The translations under genes were made by a program, and so were the position numbers. 64,000 nucleotides of DNA from Burkholderia paludis (GTDB lineage Bacteria; Pseudomonadota; Gammaproteobacteria; Burkholderiales; Burkholderiaceae), in the NCBI RefSeq assembly GCF_000732615.1, contig NZ_JPGL01000011.1, positions 124,001 through 188,000 of the forward strand, given 5' to 3'. Shown here in pieces: positions 35,127 through 43,750 of the stretch. The notes beneath the pieces were generated by a model. That model searched no databases and was not told the origin of the DNA. It saw only the letters and a program-made list of their open reading frames with translations. Each line of letters starts with the position of its first letter. Position 1 is the first letter of the stretch.

Positions 35127-35534
35127 CTAGAGGTATTTGAATTTGGTGACCTGGATGGCGCCGTTGAATCGACCGACCTTGAACTGAATCGGCTCCGTCG
35201 TATTTGCCGTGGTGCGCTCCATGATCCACGGAATCGGTCGATACGTCAGTTTCCTGTCTTTGATAATCAAATCCAGGATTTCGTGCTCTTCGATATAGGC
35301 GCCGATCGGAGACTGTCCGGTGGGTCGCCATGCCCAATGAGCCGGCACGACGCGCTTTGTCATGACGCTGGCCGTTCCGGTCTGCGTTCCCACACCCGCA
35401 AAGTTGGCGATTTTGAACAGTGTCGTGACAAGACCGGCGGCGACCAGCGCGTAGAAGAAAAGCGTGCCCGCGGCACCGAAATAGCCGCTGCTCGCGAACG
35501 CGAATGGAAGCGACGCAATGTGCTGCATGGACAC
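35127..35534 (-). CDS. Small membrane protein, hypothetical
   Basis: A 135-residue protein with one or two membrane segments in residues 10-48 (GTLFFYALVAAGLVTTLF) and a soluble, beta-rich C-terminal part (IQFKVGRFNGAIQVTKFKYL). The start is a GTG at 35534 because AGGAG lies 7 bases upstream of it; the ATG two codons later has poor spacing. No family is recognised. Confidence 0.6.
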   Translation of the reverse strand: MSMQHIASLPFAFASSGYFGAAGTLFFYALVAAGLVTTLFKIANFAGVGTQTGTASVMTKRVVPAHWAWRPTGQSPIGAYIEEHEILDLIIKDRKLTYRPIPWIMERTTANTTEPIQFKVGRFNGAIQVTKFKYL

Positions 35535-35677
35535 GGACGATCTCCTGTTCGAAAACGGGGGCGCTTATCAGTCGGATTATCGAATATCCATTGTGGCTGG
35601 CGCAATTGTCCGGCATCCCGACTCACATACTGGGCATCCGTTCGGGACGCGCAACTCCCCGGAAGCAGGCATCGGGA

Positions 35678-36151
35678 TCAATAGGATTCGCCGTTCTTGT
35701 GCTCGAAGACCCACTGTCCGTTTGAGCCCATCACTGCAACGAGATCGTCCGCTGCATAGCTCACGGCGTCGCCGGATACCCGACTGCCGACCTCGATGAT
35801 CGTGGCATCGCCTGTCGAGTTGTTTTGCAGGTGGTGCGGCATGCCGTTCGCGTGAAACCCCGCGCACATGCCAGGCCGCATCAGATAGCTTTCCTCCCCG
35901 ACATGGAGCGTGACCTCGCCGCTGAGGACATACACCCACTCGTCCTGCTTCGAGTGCCGATGGTGGAGGGCAGACACCGCGCCGGGGCTCAATGTCGTCA
36001 GGTTCACACCAAACTGGCTCAAGCCGAACGGATCGCCGAGCGGTTGCTTCTGCCGTCCCTTCATGCGGGACGCGAACGGCTCCGGGTAGTTTGAGGGTTT
36101 GGTGCGCGGTGTCGCATCGGCGGCGACCATGCAGGCTTTGGGCTGATCCAT
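35678..36151 (-). CDS. Cupin-domain protein
   Basis: A 157-residue single-domain cupin. Motif 1 is visible as HHRHSKQDEWVYVLSGEVTL, which gives metal ligands H-x-H, E and a later histidine in GFHANGMPHHLQN. Such proteins are often sugar or small-acid binding enzymes or sensors. The ATG at 36151 has GAGGA upstream; a TTG two codons before is possible. A 17-bp palindrome lies 67 bp upstream. Confidence 0.85.
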   Translation of the reverse strand: MDQPKACMVAADATPRTKPSNYPEPFASRMKGRQKQPLGDPFGLSQFGVNLTTLSPGAVSALHHRHSKQDEWVYVLSGEVTLHVGEESYLMRPGMCAGFHANGMPHHLQNNSTGDATIIEVGSRVSGDAVSYAADDLVAVMGSNGQWVFEHKNGESY

Positions 36152-36476
36152 TCGCAATCCTCATTCCATCAAGATGGCCATGAGAAATTGTGTAAATTCA
36201 CGCGGGAACCGTCAATATTGATTCGAATAATCAACCTGTTTTCAAATTGACCGTGCACCGCGGTTGCTTCGAGCGCCTTGGGTTGCGTCTGCGATCGCCG
36301 ACGATTCTCGCGTCAGACCGGGTGTCGCGTGGTTGCGTTGGGTCGAGATGCGGGCGGATGGCGCGATCGCGCTGTGCCGGTTAAACAGCGTCGGCGCGCG
36401 AACTCACGCGCCTGCCCGCTTCACCGTGCGCATCGCACGGACTGCACGGCCTGTCGCCGGCGGGTTGAAAACGCCG
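36152..36476. other. Intergenic region
   Basis: 325 bp upstream of the cupin gene and downstream of the histidine-rich gene, both on the minus strand. AT-rich near 36180-36250, with the palindrome at 36218-36234. No gene is seen. Confidence 0.4.
36218..36234. promoter_or_regulatory. Palindromic putative operator upstream of cupin gene
   Basis: TTGATT-CGAAT-AATCAA, a perfect 6-bp inverted repeat with 5-base centre in an AT-rich stretch, 67 bp before the cupin start. The regulator is unknown. Confidence 0.35.
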
Positions 36477-36824
36477 TCAGGCCACTTCCACCGGCCCGTG
36501 ATCGTCGCAATGATCGCCATGCGGATGATGAAGGTGTCCGTCGACCAGATAGTCGACGTGATCGCCATGCGGTACCGCTTCGTGCCCGCAACCGGGCCCA
36601 TGGACGTGACCTGCCTCGTGGCCACCGCAGCCCGGCGTACACCGGTCCGGGTTTTGCGCGCTGACCTCGATCCTGTGTTCGTCGATGTGATCGCCGTGCG
36701 GATGGTGCAGATGGCCGTCGTGCAGGTAGTCGACGTGGTCGCCATGCCGGATGGCGGTGTGACCGCAGCCCGGAGCATGCTGATGGTCGTGGTGGGCATG
36801 ATGGGGTTCGTTGCACGTGCTCAT
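36477..36824 (-). CDS. Histidine-rich metal-binding protein
   Basis: A 115-residue protein with more than 25 histidines and several cysteines, no signal peptide, so probably cytoplasmic. It contains two copies of a unit reading GCGH, then HGDHVDYL, then DGHLHHPHGDH (about residues 20-50 and 76-108). Such sequences bind zinc or other divalent metals, as storage or chaperone proteins. It is divergent from the TonB receptor gene, with two ATGTTATATCAT boxes between them. It probably handles zinc imported by that system; metal identity is inferred. Confidence 0.75.
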   Translation of the reverse strand: MSTCNEPHHAHHDHQHAPGCGHTAIRHGDHVDYLHDGHLHHPHGDHIDEHRIEVSAQNPDRCTPGCGGHEAGHVHGPGCGHEAVPHGDHVDYLVDGHLHHPHGDHCDDHGPVEVA

Positions 36825-36963
36825 GCGTATCTCCTCGATCTGCAGGGTGCCAGCCCGTGAGGACAGTCTAGTACACGCAAAACGGGGATTTCGACGACGC
36901 GCGCAAGCGCGATCGACGCCCACTTCCCGGCCATCGACAGGGCGGTTGTGCACGAGAAATGCA

Positions 36964-36975
36964 ATGTTATATCAT
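36964..36975. promoter_or_regulatory. Zur-like operator, copy 1
   Basis: ATGTTATATCAT, near-palindromic and similar to the centre of proteobacterial Zur boxes (TGTTATA-N-TATAACA type). It lies 140 bp upstream of the histidine-rich protein start. Confidence 0.5.
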
Positions 36976-37059
36976 CTCGAATCCGGCGCGATGCGCCGTC
37001 ATTCCGCGTGCTCGTGCCGGCAGCAGCCTTGCCGTCGACGGCAAAAAGTGCACTGTAAG

Positions 37060-37079
37060 TGATATGTTATATCATATCA
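37060..37079. promoter_or_regulatory. Zur-like operator, copy 2
   Basis: TGATATG-N6-CATATCA, a longer inverted repeat that contains the same 12-mer as copy 1. It lies 69 bp upstream of the TonB-receptor ATG. Confidence 0.55.
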
Positions 37080-37147
37080 ATTGCGGTGAGGCGGCATTTT
37101 TGGATGCGCTTCTGCGGGAACACGCGATCTCCACCCCAAACCGCACA

Positions 37148-39505
37148 ATGAAAATCAATCGTTCGCTGCTTTCACAGGTCGCCATGCTGGCATTTGCCGC
37201 GGCCGGTCATGGTGGTGCATTCGCCGCCGACGCCGGCGCGACGCTGGCCGGCACCGTGGCCGATACCCACGGCCATGCGCTCGCCGGCGCCCGGATCGTG
37301 CTTCAGGATGCCGGCGGCCACGCGGTGGCGCACGCCGAGTCGGGCGCCGACGGCCGCTTCCGGATCGAGCACCTCGCCCCCGGCACGTACGCGGCGGTGG
37401 TCGATGTGCGCGGTTATGCGACGGACACGCGCATCGCAACGGTTGCCGAAGGGCAAGCGCCCGCGGCGCTGGACGTCAGGCTCGGCGGCGCCGACGTGAT
37501 GGAGGTCACCGTCAGCGCGAAGCGGCTCGATCGTGCGCGCAACGGGCTGCAGCCCGAGACCGGCGCGAGCGTCTACCGGTTCTCGCAGGCCGATATCGAC
37601 ACGTTGCCGCAAGGCGACAACACGCCGCTCAACCAGGTGCTGCTGCAGGCGCCGGGCGTTGCCTACGATTCGTTCGGCCAGCTCCACGTACGCGGCGATC
37701 ACGCGAACCTGCAATACCGGCTGAACGGCATCATCATCCCCGAGCCGATCAGCGGCTTCGGCCAGTCGCTCGACTCGCGCATCGTCGAGCAGATGAATCT
37801 CGTGACCGGCGCGCTACCCGCGCAATATGGCTACCGCACGGCCGGTGTGGTCGACATCCGCACGAAATCGGGCGACACCGGCAACGGCGGCACGATCGAC
37901 GTCTACGGGGGCAGCCATCAGACACTCCAGACGAGCGCGGACGTATTCGGCTCGAACGGCCCGTTCAGCTACTACTTCTCGGGCACGCTCGGCGAGAACA
38001 ACCTCGGCATAGAAGCCCCGACCTCGAACGGCAATCCGCTGCACGACCACACGCGGCAGGGCAACGCGTTCGGCTACATGTCGTTGCTGCTGAATCCGCT
38101 CACGCGGGCAAGCGTGATGTTCGGCACGACGAGCAATCGATTCGAGATCCCGAACACGCCGGGCATCGCGCCGGCATACACGCTGGCCGGCCAGTCGACA
38201 TTCGATTCCGCCGCGCTCGACGAGACGCAGGCGGAACTGAACAACTTCGCGGTGCTTGCGCTGCAGGGTACGAACGGCGGCGCCCTCGATTACCAGGTCG
38301 CGCTGTTCACGCGCTACACGCGCACGAAATTCAACGCCGATCCGGTGGGCGACCTGATCTTCAACGGCGTCGCATCCGACGATTTCCACAGCAATCGCGC
38401 GAACGGCGTGCAGACCGACTTCACGTATCGCCTGAACGATCGCCACACGTTGCGCGCGGGCCTGATGTTCGAGCGCGAGCATGCGGTGTTCGACGACGAT
38501 GTCACGGTCTTTCCCGTCGATGCGAACGGCAACCAGCTATCGGACGTGCCGACCACGATTCCGGATTCGCACGACCAGTCCGGCTACCTGTTCAGCCTCT
38601 ACGCGCAGGACGAGTGGAAGATCACGCCGAAGCTGACGCTGAACTACGGGCTGCGCTACGACCGCATGGACGAGTACGTGCAGGCCGGCCAGTTGAGCCC
38701 GCGCATCGGCGTCGTCTATCAGGCGACCGGGTCGACCGTGCTGCACGCGGGCTATGCGCGCTATTTCACGCCGCCGGCGTTCGAGCTCGTATCCGATTCG
38801 ACGATCGGCAATTTCGCGGGGACGACGAACCAGAGTCCGAGCGCGCAGAACGATCCGGTCAAGCCCGAACGCAGTCACTATTTCGACATCGGCATCACGC
38901 AGCGGCTCACGCCCTCGGTGACGGTCGGGCTCGACGCGTACTACAAGAAGGTGTCCGACCTGCTCGACGAAGGCCAGTTCGGCAACGCGCTGATCTTCAC
39001 GCCGTTCAACTATCAGGACGGGCGCGTGTACGGCCTCGAGTTCACGTCGAGCTACAGGCATGCCGACGTATCCGCATACCTGAACGTCGCGTACAGCCGC
39101 GCGCAGGGCAGGAACATCGAATCCGCGCAGTTCAACTTCACGCCCGGCGAACTCGCGTACATCGCGAACAACTGGGTCTACCTCGATCACGACCAGCGCA
39201 TCACCGCGTCGTTCGGCGGCGCGTACACGCTCGGCAGGACGACGTTCAGCGCCGACGGCATCGTCGGCAGCGGCTTGCGGCGGGGCTTCGCGAACACCGA
39301 CCGCCTGCCGTGGTACACGCAGGTCAATCTCGGCGTGGTCGAGCGCTTCGACGAGCCGATCGTCGGCCGGTTCGACGCGCGCGTGTCGGTCGTCAACACG
39401 TTCGGCCGCGTCTACGAATTGCGCGACGGCTCGGGGATCGGCGTCGGCGCACCGCAGTTCGGCCCGCGGCGCGCGATCTATGCGGGATTGTCGAAACACT
39501 TCTGA
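37148..39505 (+). CDS. TonB-dependent outer-membrane receptor (probably metal uptake)
   Basis: A 785-residue receptor. A signal peptide ends at AFA-AD (about 27). A carboxypeptidase-regulatory-like domain (30-115; LAGTVADTHGHALAGARIVL) comes before the plug (about 135-245; NQVLLQAPGV, QYRLNGIIIPE), and the barrel ends in the terminal Phe KHF required for insertion. The ATG at 37148 is chosen from the signal peptide; upstream codons run through the operator. It leads an operon with its own ExbB, ExbD and TonB. Two Zur-like boxes in front and a divergent histidine-rich gene suggest zinc or a zinc chelate as cargo. Confidence 0.85.
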   Translation: MKINRSLLSQVAMLAFAAAGHGGAFAADAGATLAGTVADTHGHALAGARIVLQDAGGHAVAHAESGADGRFRIEHLAPGTYAAVVDVRGYATDTRIATVAEGQAPAALDVRLGGADVMEVTVSAKRLDRARNGLQPETGASVYRFSQADIDTLPQGDNTPLNQVLLQAPGVAYDSFGQLHVRGDHANLQYRLNGIIIPEPISGFGQSLDSRIVEQMNLVTGALPAQYGYRTAGVVDIRTKSGDTGNGGTIDVYGGSHQTLQTSADVFGSNGPFSYYFSGTLGENNLGIEAPTSNGNPLHDHTRQGNAFGYMSLLLNPLTRASVMFGTTSNRFEIPNTPGIAPAYTLAGQSTFDSAALDETQAELNNFAVLALQGTNGGALDYQVALFTRYTRTKFNADPVGDLIFNGVASDDFHSNRANGVQTDFTYRLNDRHTLRAGLMFEREHAVFDDDVTVFPVDANGNQLSDVPTTIPDSHDQSGYLFSLYAQDEWKITPKLTLNYGLRYDRMDEYVQAGQLSPRIGVVYQATGSTVLHAGYARYFTPPAFELVSDSTIGNFAGTTNQSPSAQNDPVKPERSHYFDIGITQRLTPSVTVGLDAYYKKVSDLLDEGQFGNALIFTPFNYQDGRVYGLEFTSSYRHADVSAYLNVAYSRAQGRNIESAQFNFTPGELAYIANNWVYLDHDQRITASFGGAYTLGRTTFSADGIVGSGLRRGFANTDRLPWYTQVNLGVVERFDEPIVGRFDARVSVVNTFGRVYELRDGSGIGVGAPQFGPRRAIYAGLSKHF

Positions 39506-39537
39506 CCGCCGGTTGCCGGCGCGGGAAAGGACACACG

Positions 39538-40131
39538 ATGAATGAATGGGAAGGTTTCGCCGATGCGTTGCGCGTCGGCGGCTGGGTCGTCTATCCGTTG
39601 AGCGTGCTCGCGATCGTCGCGCTCGCGATCATGCTGGATCGTGCGTACGTGTTCTGGCGCTTCGGCAGGGGCGGGCGGGGCGCCACGTCGCATGAGCTGC
39701 CGGGCGGGCATGCGGTGCAGCGGCTCGCCGCGATCCTCGACGACGGCGACGCGCCGCTATGGCACGTCGAGGCGAAGGTCGAGGCGGCCGCGCAGCAGAT
39801 CGAGCGCGACATGAGCCGCGGCCTGTGGCTGCTCGAGACGATCGTCACCGCCGCGCCGTTGCTCGGATTGCTCGGCACGATCGTCGGCATGATGCGGTCG
39901 TTCCGGCTGATCGGCGGCGACGGGCTCGTGAGCCCCGCGGGCGTGTCTGGCGGCGTCGCGCAGGCGCTCGTCGCGACCGCGATCGGCCTCGTGATTGCGC
40001 TGGCCGCGTTGTTTGCGTTCAATTATTTCTCGCGTCGCGTCGACGGGCTGATGGACGAGCTCGAAGCGCTCGCGAACGAACGGCTCGCCGAACTGCGCCT
40101 GGCGCGCGAGCGGGCCGGAGCGGCGTCATGA
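39538..40131 (+). CDS. exbB: ExbB-like proton channel protein
   Basis: A 197-residue MotA/TolQ/ExbB protein with three membrane helices (about 15-35, 105-125, 145-170). The core motif is APLLGLLGTIVGMM with the conserved glycines. Together with ExbD it uses the proton motive force to drive TonB. GGGAAAGG lies 7 bases before the ATG. It follows the receptor by 32 bp and overlaps exbD by 4 bp (ATGA). Confidence 0.9.
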   Translation: MNEWEGFADALRVGGWVVYPLSVLAIVALAIMLDRAYVFWRFGRGGRGATSHELPGGHAVQRLAAILDDGDAPLWHVEAKVEAAAQQIERDMSRGLWLLETIVTAAPLLGLLGTIVGMMRSFRLIGGDGLVSPAGVSGGVAQALVATAIGLVIALAALFAFNYFSRRVDGLMDELEALANERLAELRLARERAGAAS

Positions 40132-40526
40132 AACTGCGTCGCTCGCGCGCGTCGAAACGCGGCCGCATCGAGATCATCCCGATGATCGACGTCATGTTCT
40201 TCCTGCTCGCGACGTTCATGCTGACGTCGCTCGCGATGCAGCACCTCGATGCGGTCGGCATCGACCTGCCGCGCGGGCGTGCACGGCAGTTGCAGGCGGA
40301 CCGGCCCGTGACGCTGGCGGTGAACCGGGCGAACCAGATCTTCGTCGATCGGCAGCCGGTGCCGCTCGCGCGCGTCGGCGACGCCGTCGCGCATGGGCTC
40401 GGACACCATCGCGACGTCGTCATCGCGGCGGACGACGGCGCGGCGCATGGCGTCGTCGTCCTGGCGATGCTTGAAGCGAAGCGGGCCGGGGCCGAGCATT
40501 TTCTCGTCGCGGTCCATCGTGACTAG
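40128..40526 (+). CDS. exbD: ExbD-like protein
   Basis: A 132-residue ExbD/TolR protein with one N-terminal membrane helix. The essential proton-carrying aspartate is D21 in EIIPMIDVMFFLLATFM. The periplasmic part (about 45-132) includes RPVTLAVNRANQIFVD. It starts inside the stop of exbB, so the two are translationally coupled. Confidence 0.9.
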   Translation: MKLRRSRASKRGRIEIIPMIDVMFFLLATFMLTSLAMQHLDAVGIDLPRGRARQLQADRPVTLAVNRANQIFVDRQPVPLARVGDAVAHGLGHHRDVVIAADDGAAHGVVVLAMLEAKRAGAEHFLVAVHRD

Positions 40527-40563
40527 ACGCGGCTCGCCACTGTACGCCGGGCCGGAGCGACCC

Positions 40564-41214
40564 ATGCGCAGGTTCGCGGTGGCGGTCGTGTGTGCCGCCG
40601 CACTCTGGAGCGCGTTCCTCGTCGACGCGATGCGGCTGTTCCCGGGCGATGGCCCGATGCCGCACGCGCCGGAGACGCTCCAGATGCAGTTGGTCGAAAT
40701 GCCTGCACCCGTGCAAGCGGCTCCGCCTGCGCCTGTGCACAGCGTTGCGCCGAAGCCGGCCCCGGTACGTCGGGCGATGCCGACGGTGCGGCCTGCGGCA
40801 CCGGCGAAGGGGAGCACGGCGGCGCAACCGGTCCGTCAGCCGGTCGCGCCGACGCAATCGCAAGCGGCGCATCCGGCGCCCGACGAGGTGAGGGCGGCGT
40901 CGGGCGCGCATGCGGAGTCGGCGGCCGCGCATCCTTCCGGGTCGGGCAGCGCCCAGGCCCGCCTGCTGTCGCAACCGCTGCCCGTGCTGCCCGACGATCT
41001 TCGCGAAGAGGGCTATCAGGCGGTCGCGGTCGCGCGCTTCCTCGTTCACGCGGACGGCACGTTCGATATCGACCTGGTGAAGCCGACGCCCAATCCCCGG
41101 CTCAATCAGATCCTGCTGGAGACGCTGCGCCGCTGGCGCTTCTTTCCGGCGACCGATGACGGTCGTCCTGTCGAGAGCCGGCAGGACGTACGCGTTCATT
41201 TCAACGTGGATTGA
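40564..41214 (+). CDS. tonB: TonB-like energy transducer
   Basis: A 216-residue TonB-family protein. One membrane helix (about residues 2-22) is followed by a Pro/Ala-rich periplasmic spacer (35-125) and a C-terminal TonB domain (130-216; LPDDLREEGYQAVAVARFLVHADGTFDIDLV, of which VARFLVHADG is the core). The ATG at 40564 is preferred because GGAG lies 6 bases upstream; a GTG at 40519 overlapping exbD is the alternative. It completes a private TonB-ExbB-ExbD set for the receptor. Confidence 0.85.
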   Translation: MRRFAVAVVCAAALWSAFLVDAMRLFPGDGPMPHAPETLQMQLVEMPAPVQAAPPAPVHSVAPKPAPVRRAMPTVRPAAPAKGSTAAQPVRQPVAPTQSQAAHPAPDEVRAASGAHAESAAAHPSGSGSAQARLLSQPLPVLPDDLREEGYQAVAVARFLVHADGTFDIDLVKPTPNPRLNQILLETLRRWRFFPATDDGRPVESRQDVRVHFNVD

Positions 41215-41482
41215 GCACGGTGGAGTCGCCGCGACCGAGTCGAGCGCGCGCGATGGTCTTGGCGATCGTCCCGACGCACCGGCGTTGCCTCAGCCCGTTG
41301 TCTTAACGAGCACGTCGATCCATGAATGGACGCCGCTCACATGCGGCGCGGCACCCGGACCTCGCGCAGCAAGCCAGCCGGCGATTCGCAACGGCTCGAA
41401 CGATGACGCCTGAGGTAAGGCGGGAAGCGCATGCACCGACGAGTGCAATCCTGCTTTCCGGCGCAGGGCAGGACATCGCCGC

Positions 41483-42703
41483 TCACGTGTTCCGGATCAG
41501 CACATCGGGCGTCAGGCCACTGCAGCGATCCACGCCCAGCATCGCCATGTTCCGGTCGACTTCGTCGCGCAGCAGGCCGATCGCATGCAGCACGCCGGCC
41601 TCGCCGGCCACCGCGGCCGCGTAGTTGAACGGCCGGCCGACGAACACCATGCGTGCGCCCATCGCCACCGCTTTCAGCACGTCCGATCCGCGGCGAAAGC
41701 CGCTGTCGATCATGACCGGATAGTCGGCGCCGAGTGCGCCGACCACGTCAGGCAGGATGCGCATCGGCGAGACCGCGCCGTCCAGCTGGCGGCCGCCGTG
41801 ATTGGACAGGATGATCGCGTCGGCGCCCACGTCGCGCGCGATCACGGCATCGTCGACGCTGAGAATGCCCTTGATGACCAGCTCGCCTTGCCACATCCGG
41901 CGAATCCGCTCCAGGTGCTGCCAGTCGAGGTGATCGCGCGCGGAGAAATCCCGCAACACGCTGGACGACAGGATCGGCGCGCCGCGCGTGGCGAAGGAGT
42001 TTTCGAAGTGCGGCATGCCGTGCGTCAGCAACGTGCGCGCGAAGGTGCCCGCCAGCCAGCGCGGCCGCGTGATGCCGTCCCAGAACAGGCGCGGCCCGGG
42101 GCGCAGCGGCGTGGTGAAGCCGGTGCGCACGTTGTTCTCGCGATTCGCGGACACCGGGATGTCGACCGTGATCACCAGCGTCCGGTAGCCGGCGCGTGCG
42201 ACGCGTTCGAGCAATGCGGAGATGCGCGCGTCGTCGCCGGGCAGATACGCCTGGAACCAGGTGCCCGGTGCGGCGGCGGCGACGTCTTCCAGCGGAATCA
42301 GCGACGAGCCGCTCATGATCGACGCGATTCCCGCGTGGCGTGCGGCACGCGCGAGCACGACGTCGCCGCGATAGGCCGACAGCGCATGGATGCCCATCGG
42401 CGCGATGCCGAACGGCGATGCATAGCGCCGGCCGAACAGCTCGACCGTCTGCTGCCGCTGCGACACGTTGCGCAGCACGCGCGTCACGAAACCGTATTCG
42501 TCGAACACGGCGCGATTGTCGTCGCGCGTGCGGTTGTCTTCCGCCGCGCCGTTCACGTAGCCGAAGATCGGGCGCGGCAGCACCCGGCGCGCCCCGGCTT
42601 CGAAATCGTGCAGGCTCAGCATCTTGCGCAGCACGCGCGGCGGCTTGCGCGTCGCGGCCGCGGTGTCGTTTTTCCCGGGAATGGATGACGCGGATGAGTT
42701 CAT
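41483..42703 (-). CDS. FMN-dependent alpha-hydroxy-acid dehydrogenase (LldD-like)
   Basis: A 406-residue enzyme of the L-lactate / mandelate dehydrogenase and glycolate oxidase family. It oxidises an L-2-hydroxy acid to the 2-keto acid using FMN. The active-site block SNHGGRQLDG contains base H302 and substrate-binding R305; VIDS-like MIDSGFRRG and FVGRPF bind the flavin phosphate. The ATG at 42703 (MNSSASSIPG) is chosen; upstream codons lie in the operator region. It is divergent from a LysR gene, which probably regulates it. Substrate unknown. Confidence 0.9.
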   Translation of the reverse strand: MNSSASSIPGKNDTAAATRKPPRVLRKMLSLHDFEAGARRVLPRPIFGYVNGAAEDNRTRDDNRAVFDEYGFVTRVLRNVSQRQQTVELFGRRYASPFGIAPMGIHALSAYRGDVVLARAARHAGIASIMSGSSLIPLEDVAAAAPGTWFQAYLPGDDARISALLERVARAGYRTLVITVDIPVSANRENNVRTGFTTPLRPGPRLFWDGITRPRWLAGTFARTLLTHGMPHFENSFATRGAPILSSSVLRDFSARDHLDWQHLERIRRMWQGELVIKGILSVDDAVIARDVGADAIILSNHGGRQLDGAVSPMRILPDVVGALGADYPVMIDSGFRRGSDVLKAVAMGARMVFVGRPFNYAAAVAGEAGVLHAIGLLRDEVDRNMAMLGVDRCSGLTPDVLIRNT

Positions 42704-42735
42704 GTCGACAGCCTTGTTTCGAATCGGTGCGGGAA

Positions 42736-42762
42736 TTTTATGCAGGCGCGAGCGCCATAAAA
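42736..42762. promoter_or_regulatory. Dyad-symmetric putative LysR operator
   Basis: TTTTATG and CATAAAA flank a partly paired GGCG...CGCC core, an inverted repeat of 27 bp midway between the divergent dehydrogenase and LysR starts. Confidence 0.45.
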
Positions 42763-42806
42763 AGCGATAATCTTCCAAGGAATTTGTTCGATAAAAGCGA
42801 AGAACC

Positions 42807-43694
42807 ATGGCGACCCCGACCCTCAAGCAACTCGACGCCTTCTACTGGGCGGCGACCTGCGCAAACTTCTCGACCGCGGCGCAGCGGCTGCATCTGTCGG
42901 TTTCATCGCTGTCCAAGCGCATCAACGAACTCGAGCAGGTTGTCGAGCGCACGCTGTTCGATCGCAGCGGCCATCGCGCCGTGCTGACCGACGACGGCGA
43001 AGCGCTGCTGCCCGCGGTCGTGCGGGTGCTCGAGTCGGTCGCGGCGTTGCAGGATTCGGTGGCGAAGGACGAAGGATTGAGCGGCCGGCTGCGGTTCGGC
43101 GTCGGCGAGCTGTCGGCGCTGACGTGGCTGCCGCGTTTCGTCGCGGCCGTGCAGAAACTGCATCCGAAACTGGCGCTGGAGCCGTACGTCGACGTCGGCG
43201 CGGCGCTCGAGGAGAAGGTGGATGCGGGCGAACTGGACTTCGCGGTGATCGCGGGCCGTTCGTCGCGCAGCAGCGTGCTGTCGCAGCCGGTGGCCGAAAC
43301 GCGGTTCGCGTGGATGGCGGCCGAGGCGCTGGTCGGCGACGAGCGGGTGCTGACGCCGGCGCTCGTCGCCCGTCATGCGCTCGTGCTGTTGCCGTCCGGG
43401 TCGGGCGTGACGCGCATTCTCGACGACTGGCTGCTCGCGAGCGGCCTCAACCATCCGCGCCGGATCGCCTGCAACAACTGGAGCGCGGTGGCCGGCATGT
43501 TGCGCGAAGGCGTCGGCATCGGCTTCCTGCCGGTCGACTGGGCCGGCGCGCGTTTCGGCGGCGATCTCGTGCAGTTGACGAGCGAACCGCCGCTGACGCC
43601 GCTTCCCTATGCGTTCCAGTGGCGGCGCGGCGACGTGCGCGGCCTGATTCCGTCGATGCTGTCGCTGGTGCGCCAGTACGCGGATTTCCGCTGA
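42807..43694 (+). CDS. LysR-type transcriptional regulator
   Basis: A 295-residue LysR regulator; helix-turn-helix about residues 19-60 (NFSTAAQRLHLSVSSLSKRI), effector domain 90-290. It is divergent from the alpha-hydroxy-acid dehydrogenase across 103 bp holding a dyad, so that gene is the likely target. It converges on the MHS transporter gene. Confidence 0.88.
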   Translation: MATPTLKQLDAFYWAATCANFSTAAQRLHLSVSSLSKRINELEQVVERTLFDRSGHRAVLTDDGEALLPAVVRVLESVAALQDSVAKDEGLSGRLRFGVGELSALTWLPRFVAAVQKLHPKLALEPYVDVGAALEEKVDAGELDFAVIAGRSSRSSVLSQPVAETRFAWMAAEALVGDERVLTPALVARHALVLLPSGSGVTRILDDWLLASGLNHPRRIACNNWSAVAGMLREGVGIGFLPVDWAGARFGGDLVQLTSEPPLTPLPYAFQWRRGDVRGLIPSMLSLVRQYADFR

Positions 43695-43703
43695 CGGGAT
43701 GGG

Positions 43704-43731
43704 CGCCGCCCCGTGTCAGGGCGGGGCGGCG
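43704..43731. terminator. Hairpin between convergent genes
   Basis: CGCCGCCCCG and CGGGGCGGCG make a perfect 10-bp stem with an 8-base loop, 10 bp after the LysR stop and 20 bp before the transporter stop. No U-run, so termination strength is uncertain. Confidence 0.5.
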
Positions 43732-43750
43732 GCGGGAGCGGACGCCATGC

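Larger units (their letters stand above)
36825..37147. other. Shared regulatory region of the metal-uptake genes
   Basis: 323 bp between the divergent histidine-rich and TonB-receptor genes. It holds two copies of ATGTTATATCAT starting exactly 100 bp apart (36964 and 37064). Otherwise no gene. Confidence 0.6.

Noticed and set aside
36541-36760. DNA-level tandem repeat or CRISPR array
   Set aside because: The similarity is explained by the duplicated His-rich unit of one protein.
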